A stretch of DNA of 64,000 bases from Hymenochaete sp. R1 (taxonomy: Eukaryota; Basidiomycota; Agaricomycetes; Hymenochaetales; Hymenochaetaceae). The notes below the pieces were generated by a model that was not told the origin of the DNA, did not search any database, and saw nothing but the letters and a program-made list of their open reading frames with translations. Shown here piece after piece: positions 33,924 to 44,462 of the stretch. The stretch spans positions 1-64,000 of the forward strand of contig JAFREE010000030.1 in the NCBI GenBank assembly GCA_019400425.1, given 5' to 3'. Position numbers and translations under genes: made by a program. Positions within the stretch are counted from its first letter, which is position 1. Each line of letters opens with the position of its first letter.

Positions 33924-36384
33924 CTAGCAAAGCATACCATTGTATGTTGAATCACCACAATGGAAGAGGCGTGCTGAGAAAAAGCTTGATCTTGGAAATC
34001 GGTCACGGAACTCAGAAGGCAAGTTTTCCAATACAGAAAACGAGTCGCCTGGTACAGAATTAGAGCAGGCCCTTACAAGTGACAGAATAGCCTACCTTTT
34101 ACGGACACTACAGCACAAAAGGCAGGGATGTCTCTGAATGTGGACAATTCCCAGTATGCAGTAGAATCACCAACGACAATGCTACCTAAAGAACCATTGA
34201 AAAAGTTTGTCTGGTAAGGAATAAGTGTTGGGCGTACCGTTCTCAAGTACGTCTGAAGAGCTCTGATGGATTTGAAGTTCGCCATCGTCTTCGACCGTAT
34301 ATTGACCCGTATGCACGATTAACTGATTTTCTACAAGAGCACCCTTTGGCAGCATTGTCGGTCCCACGAATAGCATGGCAGACGAAGCGTACTGTGGTTC
34401 GGGAGTCATTTAGAGCAAATATGGATAAAGGAGAATAATGTATGCGTACCGAACGTATTATCTTATCCAGAGTTTGTATCCGAGGTAAATTTGTAGCATC
34501 CGAAATCCAGCATACAAACAATTGTATAACAGGACGCCAATTTGACCCATGAGTATCCTTCATGGCCTGTAGGATCCTCTGAGCGTGCTGGAGAGATAAT
34601 ACTGCCTCAAGTGCGAAATTCGGGGGCATTGGTAGGGAAAGATCACTTGGCGCCATCCCTATCTGCCCTGAAATGAAAAGTCGATCGTCCACCTAGCTTT
34701 AACTTGTAATTGTCTTCGCGGCAACACGTGTCTTTTGCAAAAACATACCAGTATGGCTTGTGAATATGGACCAATATTTGCCGGGGCCCAATAACTTAGA
34801 CCTTGAACATGCAAGGCCCTGCGGTCTTGCTCTTTCTCAGATGCATAAGCCAAACATTCCATTCGGACACGCAAGTTACTCGGAAGACGAGTCACAACAC
34901 ATGCACGAGCTGGAGGACTGGAACCGAAGTATTGCTTGTATATGTCATTGATTTCTGAGAACAGTTTTATGTCAGAGATGAGGACAGTGATAAATACAAG
35001 GTCGGTCAATGAAAGGCACTGGCGGGAGAGGGATTCTTCGTTGAGTCAGCGATCTCGCGCCACAAAATATAATTTTCTTCATACCTTTCACAATATTGAA
35101 GCAAGCTGCAAGTTCCTCGCGGACAGAGGATGAGAGTTGAGCTGGGTGCTTCTGTACATTTGAAATCGACATCCATTGACCATGCCTACGTGAAGAGCAA
35201 GCGACATCGAGTATTTCCGACCCTTGTGCGCAAACTTTCACAGAAGACTCCTGGTTGGTTGAAGGGGTACTATTAGCAATAATGTCTAACACTTCTTTCA
35301 TGTCTTCTGTTAGAGCGCTGGGTCTTTGAAAACAAAAACTCTGGGCCAATGATTTCGTTTGCAAGGAGATTCTTTTGATCCTTAGATATGCCACAGTTGC
35401 GAAGTCATTATCAGCATGAATGACGCTTTCGACTTCTTCGCTGCAACCCAGCTGTCAGTTTGATTGGAACTGTATAAATAAGCAACACAAAGCGCGTACA
35501 GATGCAGTCGTCGCTTGAAAAGGGGACAATCGAGAGTGAGTGTTTCGTACTCACCGCCTTCACCGCATATATGAGCTCCGTATGAGATATTCTTCGGAAG
35601 GAATCAGTAGGACTCGATTAATCGATTTCAGGTAACTGACTAATTTGTTTAGAATCGGTTGCATCTCTGCAAGGGTTTTGGCCAGATGACTAGCTTTCAA
35701 GCCAATACCCGCCACTTTGATTAGCACGGCTTCGACACCCGCAGAGATCATTTCGGACAACAATTCGCCCTGGTCCCGTTGCCAGAGATAACAAAGAGTC
35801 GTCAATGAGAGTCGAGCACATCTATACTACAATGAGAAATGCCATATAAGTACGTTCTTAGAGACACATACACATGCTCAACCCGAACTCTCTGATAATT
35901 AGAGAGAATGGCTCCTGCAGAGACGCCTTCGACATCCGGATGTCTTCTCTGATGACGCCTTGTTAGCTGGATTACGAACCGACATGTATGATGGATACAA
36001 CCTTGACTTCCGTTAACAGCTCAAACAAATCTTCTGTCTCGTCGCCTTGAGTCCCAGATGATTGTACTTGTCCTCCGGCTCTCGAACCATACTCGGACCC
36101 TTGCTGAAGTGGGAGACCCGCAATCGTCCTTCGATAAAGAGGCACTTCCAAGGCTGCTGCAACAGACTCGATCGCGTCCTGGCCGACGGTTTGATACATA
36201 TACGAGTCAATCTCCTCTGGGACTGTTAATCACACATATAGACAATTCTACTTGAGATGTGCGTACCTTTTCCGCTGGGAGGTCCAAGAGAAGCCGCAGC
36301 TATCAGCTCATGTCCGTTTTGGGCACAATGAATAAGGTTGAAGCAACTGTCTTTGCCTCCACTAAGCAAAGCTACGTATTTCAT
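33924..36384 (-). CDS. DPH6: Diphthine-ammonia ligase Dph6 with RidA-like C-terminal domains
   Basis: Dph6 catalyses the last step of diphthamide synthesis on eEF2, the ATP-dependent amidation of diphthine. The protein starts MKYVALLSGGKDSCFNLIHC, containing the PP-loop ATPase motif SGGKDS. It continues LIAAASLGPPSGK and EIDSYMYQTVGQDAIESVA. The conserved substrate segment is ISYGAHICGEGGEYETLTLD, ending CPLFKRRL. Two YjgF/RidA-like modules follow (SYWAPANIGPYSQA, DRLFISGQIGMAP), the usual layout for fungal Dph6. The gene has about ten short-intron exons. The last ones give GSIVVGDSTAYWELSTFRD and then DSFSVLENLPSEFRDRF before the stop at 33924. Final-exon joins are by splice consensus. It shares a 167-bp divergent promoter with the STEEP1-like gene. 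A second diphthamide gene, DPH1, lies at 55802. Confidence 0.93.
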
Positions 36385-36551
36385 GGTTGCCTACCAGGCC
36401 GCGGCTGCAGTAAAATAAAAGAAAATAATACGCTCAGCTCATGGATGTCTTCAGTCCATCCAGCTTGAACTTGACCGCCCGCCGATCACATCACTGCACA
36501 CGTTTCGCCCTCGGCTCTTTCTGCCTCCTCACCAGGTTCTGGTACTCCGTC
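36385..36551. promoter_or_regulatory. Short bidirectional promoter, DPH6 / STEEP1-like gene
   Basis: Divergent start codons are 167 bp apart, one of the tightest divergent pairs in the window. No clear TATA box is seen. Transcripts may overlap at their 5' ends. Confidence 0.45.
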
Positions 36552-37236
36552 ATGCCAAAGATTGTTTCCCGGTCTGCTGTCTCGTCTTCCACAGACGGTA
36601 AGATCAATAGAAATTTGTGGCCGATAAGTTACTCACCCTCGTAACTCAGCCCAACCGACGAAATCGTCAAGTGCACCTCTCCGTATCTATTGTACGTCAG
36701 AATTTGCTGCATGATTTGGCTCTGATGACGTTCCTAGATTGCATATGCGGGGAGTTTGTTGTTCGTGCTTAATTTTATCCTGGAAAATTGCACGGCGTAC
36801 TAACACTTTTCTTTTCAAGCTGGTCATAGACAAGCTCCTGAATCTCTTACCAAGGAGGAACACGGACAACGCATTCATCGTGCGCGCCCAAAACGCGGAG
36901 TCTACACCGGCTCGTGTGTTCAAGCTCAATGCGATACCTACAGATCCAATTTTACTACAAAGGTTCGTCATGCGTTTTCCGATCTCCGCTGCCAATGCTC
37001 ATGTCCAAGCGAACGCGAGCAGGGGAGAGAATTTTGAAAAGCAATACCGATACCAGTGCTCGCGCTGCAAGCTGCCGGTAGCATATCAAGCAACCCCGCC
37101 TCCGACGAAGAATGCACCGTTCCTCTACATACTTCCAGGTGCTGTCTCCCAGATACAGGGCCAAATTCCTGCCGATGCTTTTGATCTTGATACGAGGGAC
37201 GCTGAAGGCGCGAGACGGATGGATGCAGTTGCCTGA
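36552..37236 (+). CDS. STEEP1/CXorf56-like zinc-binding protein
   Basis: Five exons give a 155-residue protein with consistent phases: 36552-36597, 36650-36691, 36738-36760, 36820-36962 and 37023-37236. The start MPKIVSRSAVSSSTDG matches the family opening. It continues YYCICGEFVLVIDKLLNLLPR, then FEKQYRYQCSRCKLPVAYQ and APFLYILPGA. The paired CxC and CxxC motifs are likely zinc ligands. The human homologue (STEEP1/CXorf56) helps STING leave the ER. Fungi lack that pathway, so the ancestral role is unknown and may concern splicing or ER export. Exon 3 is only 23 nt. The family assignment is confident, the function is not. Confidence 0.85.
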
Positions 37237-37730
37237 CTCCTTCTCCACGGTGAGCCCCAGCTTCTAAAGTATATATCCTGAAAATTAATAAGCCCTCTTT
37301 CGATTCCCTAGAACGCAAAACTATCACAATTAACATTTTTTATTGTTCCTTTTGGGAATTCGATCGTTTTACGTGTTGTTGGGAATGTTTATAGATCGAC
37401 TCTTTCACGCTTGAGCGTGCGATGCTTCGATACACAGTCTAGGGTTATACATCTCTCATAGTCTGTTAATCCATTTCATGCAAATCCCGAAGAAGTTAAC
37501 ATTGTGCACTATTTTTCCCGTCCAGACGGAATTACGAAGAAAACAGTGTTCATACCTCCTTTCGGACACCGCCCGCCACGTTCGCTAAGCCCGGTGTCAA
37601 CACGTACGTGCCGCCACGGATCCCGGACCTCTTTTGCTCTCTGCCCGAATATACGCCTCTCTTCCTCTTACCATCGTGCGCGTCGCCGAAGCTCGCGCCT
37701 GGAAACACCCCCTCCCCCCCACCGCCAACG
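37237..37730. other. Intergenic region before the 7TM gene
   Basis: This is 494 bp with an AT-rich trailer, then CT- and C-rich DNA (about 37650-37730) reaching the next ATG. No gene is seen. Confidence 0.35.
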
Positions 37731-40700
37731 ATGGCCGTACCGTCAAGCAGTTTGACAGCAGCATTCCTCGCTTTTCATATCGCAGGTGGTATCGTTGGAC
37801 TTCCACTCATCGTTCTAAGTCTCGTTGCTTCACGTCAAATAAGTCGACATCCAACTTTGCTCAACTTTTGTGCCACATGGTTCTTTTCGTCTTTGACTTA
37901 TACACTCCTGTGCGTCCGTAACGCACTTGTATTACTATCTACCGACCCGAGCTTTCTAGACTTTACGCTGGCAAACAATACGACGAACATCCACCTTTTG
38001 GTCTATGCCTAGCTCAAGCATCAATGGCGAATGGAGTATTTCCCATGTGAGTTCTTCTGCTCCTTCTGAATGACTTTGTCTTGAATTCTCAATTGTAGGA
38101 CTTCGATTGCTGGTGTAGCCCTCGTAGCGCATGTACGTCGTAACTATATTACTAGAAATACCAGAGCTGATCGGCTTTATTAGATCTGGCATGGTCTTGG
38201 GCCAACCAGACCTTGGTCTCAATTTGGATTAGCTAGTCCAAATCTGCAGTCAGCGCGACTAATTGCAGTGAGTGATTTAGGTGCTCGTGCATTCGCATGC
38301 ATGAACCAAAAAATTGCCTTCAGTTATTGCTCGCCCCGTATGGTGTATTCTTATCGCTGGTTATTCCCGCTGCTGTCGTATGTCGTCTCTGCGTTTATGT
38401 GAATATACTGCTCAATTGTTGAATAGATTGGGCATAGAGAACCTGGACGAATCCAGGATGCGGACAAACTTTTTTATTGTACAATAGATTCAAATGCGTT
38501 GAAGTAAGTGGGCTTTCTCTGTACCAATTTTTCTATTAACAATTTATTCTAGTATCGCTGTTCAAGCATTAGTTGTCGTATCGATGTTCATGATCCTGTT
38601 CTTCGAGGGTTCGTAATACGTGTATCAACGAACCGGTGACGTTATTAATTAGGCCCCACAGTTCTCATTTGCAAAGAAATATTCCAAAACGCATACACAC
38701 GGACTGGGTTGAATCGATCGGGATTCCGCCTTTTTTGTCTGCGTCTGGCTGGATTCACGATTTATGCGGTCATTGCCTTGACGTACGGGTCTTTCCTTGG
38801 TTCTCGAGCGACTGGTTTGACACTTTAACTCTAGTGTGGCAGCTCTCTTCTTGTCAAATGATAGGATGGAAGCTCCGTACATTTTGCAAGCATCCCGTGA
38901 GTTATTTTCGGGAACGAAACATAATTCAGTACTTATGGCACATTAGTTCCTGTCATTGTTTTCGTTTTCATTGGCACGCAGAAGGTTCGTCTTATTAGAC
39001 AGCTCTGTCTTTCATGTCCCTTACATTGAGTACAGGAAGTTCTGGCGATTTTAAGTCGCTTCCGTGTATTCGGCCGTTCGGATGAAGAACTTTACGTAGT
39101 ATGTTTTCTGAGCTCAAGCTTATGCAGCACCTATCTAACACCGTTAAAGGATGGACATTACCAGTCAAAGTTGACCACCAATCTAGTTCTTGGGGATCGA
39201 CCTCCAACTCCTGGATTCATATCATCCGACCTTATGCAACTAAAGGAAATGAAAGGGGATAGAGGGACGGATAATGACAGCGTTGAGTAAGTATTTCGTT
39301 TTCAATGGTGTGATTTTTCTCATTTAATTCAAGGATATTCAAATCGTCCGTTCCATTTCGAACGCCGAAGCGGCCTGCCGCGAAACCAAAACACACAATG
39401 GACTCATTTTTCAATGATCCGGTCCCTTCTCGCCCAATACCCGCTCACACCGAACCGCAACGAAACGTTTTCGATTCTCCTCCAACTGCGCAGCCGATAT
39501 ATCTTCCTCCGCCAGAGCCTGTGCAGCCAGTACAACCGGCGCAGCCAATAGAACCTTATGATATGGAAGGCCCCCCCGATCCCATGCATACTTATGGTAA
39601 TCGACAACCGGTTTTCTGGAACGGCCATCAACCGCAAGTAAATGCTATGGATCGGGAGACTCAAAATATCATAGAGACACAGAAACAAACGATCGCAAGA
39701 CTCTTGGAAGAAGCCGGTTACACAAACAAAGCTCTTGATAGGCTGAAGACCATTGAGCAGAGTAAGCAGATTTATTGTCTGGTACTGATCCAAATTTTCA
39801 ATTAACACCAATGAAGCTTTTCATAAGGCTCAGAATGCTTTGACGCAAGAGAGACGGACTGCTTCTCAACTTCGTGGATACGTAAACCAATTGGAGTATG
39901 ACCTTACAAATCAGCAAACTATTCTCAATGAAAAGACCGTCCAGAACAAGACTCTTGAAGACACAAAAAAGCAGCTTGTAAGCATTTAGTACGCTGCTTT
40001 ACGTTATAGAGTTTGTCTGAAGACATTTTAGGATGCGAGAGTTGGTCAATTGGAAAATTTGACTAAGAGCCTGGATAGCGCTTTGAAGGATAGTGTGGAC
40101 AAGGAAATGCAATGGAGGAAGAAGTACGAGACATTGAAAGAAGAATTTGACGTACTCCTCGACGATAGGGACAACCTAGCCTCTGATCTGCACCTCTTTA
40201 TGGATTATTTCGTCTCTCGGGATTCGCCGATCGAGTGGGACCCTCCGCGGGGTGGTGCTGCGAGTGGCGTACGTCAATCGCCACAGAATTCCTTCCCAGA
40301 GGAAATCAGGCAGAAGATAAAACAGCGAGCAAGTACACCGGCTCCGAGACCGTTCTCCAAATCATCACTGCGACAGACGAGACGCCAAACAGATGCTACT
40401 CAGGGTGGAAAACCGGGCACATCTGCACCCCCGAGTATGCCTCCATTGCCATCATCGAGACAAACGAAAGCTGGTTTAACCGTCGAAAGCCTGGATAGGC
40501 TGAGGCCAAAGATGCTTGAACTAAGTGGGAAAATGGAGATGAGCGAGAAGGTCGAAGGGCTAGAAGAGCTAGTACGGGAACAGACTGCAATTATTGAACG
40601 TCTTGAGAACGCTGTCGATGACGAGCGACGGGAACGAATCAGACAACACATTGAAGGCAGTATGGGTTCGTGGGAGATTCCAAACTCTATCTCGTCGTCT

Positions 40701-40766
40701 ATGGTTGTCAGGTCGTCGGTGATGGATAGTGGACGCAGAATATCATCTGGATTGAACTTGCAATGA
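37731..40766 (+). CDS. Seven-TM receptor-like protein fused to a long coiled-coil tail
   Basis: The N-terminal part is polytopic. Helices include LTAAFLAFHIAGGIVGLPLI, NFCATWFFSSLTYTLLLYAG, MTSIAGVALVAHIW, LIALLLAPYGVFLSLVIPAA, IAVQALVVVSMFMILFFEG, LRLAGFTIYAVIALTVAALF and LPVIVFVFIGTQK. That is seven membrane segments, as in fungal GPCR-like proteins. After RFRVFGRSDEELYV the frame runs through a polar linker. At about 39287-39347 it is spliced (GA/gtaagt...aag/G) into the Pro/Gln-rich segment DSFFNDPVPSRPIPAHTEP. Coiled coils follow (SFHKAQNALTQERRTASQLR, LENLTKSLDSALKDSVDKEM, MSEKVEGLEELVREQTAIIE). The estimated length is near 790 residues. A stand-alone second gene starting at the internal ATG (39398) is the alternative. 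The in-frame splice and lack of any intergenic space favour one gene. Confidence 0.7.
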
Positions 40767-41089
40767 ACTTGACCTTTAAACTATCATTATTTTTTTATTC
40801 CGTGTTGCCATTTCTATATGCTCTGACCACGACTCGAGACTCGCGCACCTGTTTCTGTATTACCTAACAACAAAGAAATAATTTTAGAAGTGTATCCCCT
40901 TTGAATCTCTATTAATTTGTTCATTTTAGGCTCTGCAACGGTAAATGTGATGCGCGGTAGTGAAATACGACGACGATATAAGTTAAGAGTCAAGGAGTCA
41001 AGGTCTTGCTGACGTCAGTGCTGATCGTGCCGCCACCATACTGGCTGGGCCGGCATGGGTGAAGCGGAGGTACTGACTACACCCATACC
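40767..41089. other. Intergenic region before the Tvp38-family gene
   Basis: This is 323 bp of AT-rich trailer followed by mixed-sequence DNA. It has no gene. Confidence 0.3.
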
Positions 41090-42336
41090 ATGCATCCAAG
41101 CTCAAGCTCAAGCTCAAGCTCACGTCTGAGTCGAGCCTTCAAGTACCCTTCCAATGCCTTCAGAGACCTTTGGAAAGAAGTCAAGGGCTTACCGTTGCTA
41201 GGAAAGGTGACTTAAATTCGTTTGCTCGCTTCGACCGCTCTTGACCTGGTGATTTCGATTGTCTATGCTCACCAGCTCGTCATCTCGATATTTATCATCT
41301 TCGACATCATTATTTTAGCTTTGCTCGTCTCGATTGGCCCTAAGAATATCACTCAGAAGTTCTACGATTTTGGTCAAACAATTGCTCATTACAGGTTTGG
41401 ATGGTTGGTATTAGGCGCTGTCCTAGGTGTGTCTGCTTCAATCTCTTGTTTATGTGCTCTCGATGATGGATGATGATTTGCTGTCACAGTCGTGTTGTGC
41501 TTCCCTCCTTTGGTCTTCTATTTCACGGTCATATCCCTATGCGGATTCACATACGGACTGAACGGCTTCCTCGTCGCAGCACCTGCATCGCTGATAGGGT
41601 CCTCGTTGTCCTTCGTTGTCCTGAGGCTGCTATTCAAGAAGCGATTACGGTCATGGACACTGAAAAATGAAAAGTGGCGAGCTTTGGAAGCTGTCTTAGT
41701 GAGGTTTATGCCATTGTTGCTTAGGACGCCTCTGAAACAGGGAACCAGAGAGCAAAGGGATTGCCACTCATTATCTTGATTCGTGTCTCTCCCTTTCCCC
41801 CTTGGGTTTATTCAAATGCTTTCTTCGCGGTAAGCTTATACTTTTATAGTTCAAGAGATACAATGATGCTGAACCCACACCAGTCAATCGAAGCCGTGTC
41901 ATTATGGCAATTTTTCGTCGCGACTCTCTTTGTTACGCCCAAGCTCTTCATGGTAGTCTTCGTAGGCTCCAGAGTGGCGAAGCTTTCCGACGGTTCGCAG
42001 CGTGGTCAAATGGATACAGGTTGAACTTATTGTCTGAGCATTGGACCTTCGACTGATTTTCGTTGCACTAGCGTCAATCGCTCTCAATGCTACGTCGGCG
42101 ATTCTTGGAGTGGTGATTGCTGCGTTTGCTAGCTTGTAAGCCAAAGCTGTTTTTTTTTGTAAATTCTAGAGTATCAATGCTGTTTGCACTGCAGTATCAC
42201 TTTCAGGTTACTGGATAGGCAAATCAAGGAGCTACGAGAGAATCCAAACTCAGAAGATGGATTAGCGGCCGAAGCTTTAGTAGAAGCTGAAGAAGGAGCT
42301 CCATTACTTCAAGAAGACGAAAGAGGGTATACGTAA
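41090..42336 (+). CDS. Tvp38/TMEM64 (VTT/DedA-type) Golgi membrane protein
   Basis: The first exon (41090-41206) encodes MHP then a Ser run made from AGCTCA repeats, then KYPSNAFRDLWKEVKGLPLL. Exon 2 (41276-41426) opens with a membrane helix (LVISIFIIFDIIILALLVSI). The VTT domain follows: VVLCFPPLVFYFTVISLCGF, YGLNGFLVAAPASLIGSSLS, FVVLRLLFKKRL, then after an intron KGLPLIILIRVSPFPPWVYS, and finally SLWQFFVATLFVTPKLFMVV. These are the re-entrant-loop motifs of the Tvp38/TMEM64/DedA family, thought to act in Golgi membrane traffic and lipid scrambling. The C-terminus is acidic (EALVEAEEGAPLLQEDERG), with a dileucine-like LL that may be a sorting signal. It converges with the Ufe1-type SNARE gene 131 bp away. 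Confidence 0.87.
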
Positions 42337-42466
42337 TTATCTGTGGTCAGATACACTCTAGGTCTTCATTTAATTAGACAATCCGTCGATTAATTTACTT
42401 CAGAATAGTTGTGTAAACATGCATTCAAGAAATATTGAGGGTACTGGTTTGTGTGCAGGTATGATA

Positions 42467-43788
42467 TCAGTAATTGTGTAGGAATAGTAAGGCGAAACTG
42501 GCACCCAAAAGAAAAACGAGGATGTATAATCTTCCATCTTTTGCCCGCCTTTTGGCCTCTTGTAGCTGCTGGTTACCCTTCTCGACGCTTGCCGTTGTAG
42601 TGACGGCATCTTCATACAACTGATCAGTGAGCTCAGCCTGTTGAGTGAGGTGCGCTACAATTTCAGTCTGCAACGCGCTGATGTCCATTAGTCGTGATTC
42701 GGCCTGCTGGACTTGAGCAAGTGTATCTTGAACTGAGCGTAAAATAGTTGCGTTCTCGGTCTCAAATTGTTGGATTTGTGAAGCTGAAAGTTCCAGATCG
42801 TCGTCGGAGTCGTAAAGCTCGTCTTCATCGTCCCGTAATCGAGGTCCCTTATGGAATGTGTCGGATTTAGAGGAGGAAGACGGATTGGAAGTAGGGGAAG
42901 GGAGGCCGATCGAAGACGCAAAGTTTGAAGCTGCATCATTGAGCCAACTTTTCGATCCACCTAAAGAAATCGGGTCTGAAAGAGGGATAAGATCCCCTAA
43001 ACCAATGTTGGCCGCTTCTTGTGTCGCAGTTGAACCTAATGTCCGTGTGCGTTCCATCTGCCTCTTCACACGGTCCTCTTGCATCTCCTTCTGCGATTGG
43101 CTTGCATGTGCCAGACAGCGATTCAGGTAGTAGGTAATGCTAGAATGGTGAGCAGCGCGGTTCGCCGATAACACCGATGACGGGCTTTGCTTTAAACGTG
43201 TCGGTAGTATCCGAGTGAAAACGTTGTCAGAGGATGCCAGATCAGCACGTTCTACAGATCACGGTTATTGTTTGCATGAGGCATCAAGTCTAGGGACACG
43301 GCGCACTCTTCTCTAACGCCTCAAGCTGCTTTACTCTCTCTGCGCACTTGGACAGGATTATGCGGGCTTGAAGGTCGATTTGGTCCCTTTCCTCGTTCGT
43401 AAGATGTCTCATTGAAGACCATTGGCGTTCTGAGTCTTGTGGATCAAATGTCCTGGAAGAACCTGAATTTCGTGGAAAGAACGACGAAGGTCCGGCTTCG
43501 ATGGCCAAATACGCTTTGCGGACGTTTGCAAGCATTCGAGTAAGGTCGTTTATATGTTTGAGCTTCTCTCCGCGTTAGTTACCATACATCTGAGACAAGG
43601 GCATGACGCAAACTCACTATGTTATAAGCCTCTTGGACGTATTCTCTGTTCAGCAAAGCCTGGACGTCACCCTCACTATTCCTAGCACCCTTCCACGAGC
43701 TTTTAGGGGTCTTCCGTCTCTTCGGGTGTGGAACGCTGGACCGTGCTACTAATTCTTTGAACTTGGGCGTCAAGTTTGTGTACGCCAT
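42467..43788 (-). CDS. UFE1: Syntaxin-18/Ufe1-type ER t-SNARE
   Basis: Ufe1/syntaxin-18 is the Qa-SNARE for Golgi-to-ER retrograde vesicles. The N-terminus (MAYTNLTPKFKELVARSS) precedes the syntaxin-18 N-terminal helical domain (LKHINDLTRMLANVRKAYL, LTNEERDQIDLQARIILSKC). There is then a charged, acidic linker. The SNARE motif reads QIQQFETENATILRSVQDTL, AQVQQAESRLMDISALQTEI and VAHLTQQAELTDQLYEDAV, with Q at the ionic layer. A C-terminal anchor follows (RLYILVFLLGASFALLFLHN). At least three exons are needed; the ATG at 43788 and stop at 42467 are clear. It is a tail-anchored protein and hence a potential client of ER insertion machinery such as the complex containing EMC10. Confidence 0.92.
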
Positions 43789-44462
43789 TTTTGTCCGAGT
43801 TTGCTAACGCGTTCAATAATTGAACGAAGGGAACTTGGGAGTCGAATGGCAACGAGAAACCACCTTGCGAGATGCGCGAGAGCGTCGATCACTGCACTTG
43901 GATTACGTGTCTGAAGTTCCTCCGTTCCTCGTCTTTCTCTGAAGACCACGACACTCGCTCAGTTGTACTTCGGTCCCTTCTGGGACCTTCTTCCGGCACA
44001 GTACTAATGATGTCGGTAGATGGGTAAATGTGGTCAGATTGAACGTCTGAGTTTGAGGCAGTCTGCAGACCATTATTGCCTTCTGTCATAGAAAATGATG
44101 TACATGTACCTATTTGGATAGCTTTTATGCCGCAACTTGCCGTGACTTAGGACATTTGAATATAACGGTATCTTAGAATAGAGACACGAGGATCTTGGCC
44201 CGTTCAGTTACTATGTCGGAGTCCATAAGGACATAATGTGCAAAATATTAATTTTCGTGGTGAAGTGTTTCGTGCCCACTACTAGTAGTACTCTAGTACC
44301 GTCACTAGTACTGTCACGAGTGCACGTGCTGGACCCATCAATCGGTGAGTCGGTGACTCTATGACTCGTTCAGTAGTCGTTGTAACTGTCGGAAAGCCTG
44401 CCCTGCCAGTATTTCTGTACTGGTTACATTCAAACTTGTACATCTCACCAAGTCCATCCACC
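43789..44462. promoter_or_regulatory. Divergent region, UFE1 / PheRS alpha
   Basis: This is 674 bp between divergent starts. It includes a cluster of CTAGTA-type repeats at about 44279-44315, a CACGTG at about 44323, and the small frame listed separately. Confidence 0.4.
43889..44089 (-). CDS. Possible small hydrophilic protein
   Basis: A 66-codon frame with an ATG at 44089 encodes a hydrophilic peptide (MTEGNNGLQTASNSDVQ, EEGPRRDRSTTERVSWSS). Its composition is protein-like rather than low-complexity. No family is recognised, and it might be one exon of a longer transcript. It sits 100 bp upstream of the UFE1 start, so it may also be a chance frame or part of a long leader. Confidence 0.3.
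   Translation of the reverse strand: MTEGNNGLQTASNSDVQSDHIYPSTDIISTVPEEGPRRDRSTTERVSWSSEKDEERRNFRHVIQVQ

Noticed and set aside
39398..39417. A second gene starting inside the last codons of the 7TM gene, with a 20-bp overlap
   Set aside because: That reading came from splicing at GAG/TAAG. The proper GT donor one base earlier (GA/gtaagt) keeps the downstream frame open and merges both parts without overlap.
41695..41760. A 26-nt intron in the Tvp38-family gene
   Set aside because: A 56-nt intron using the same donor and a later acceptor (aaccag) keeps the frame and gives the conserved RAKGLPLIILI, so the tiny intron is not needed.
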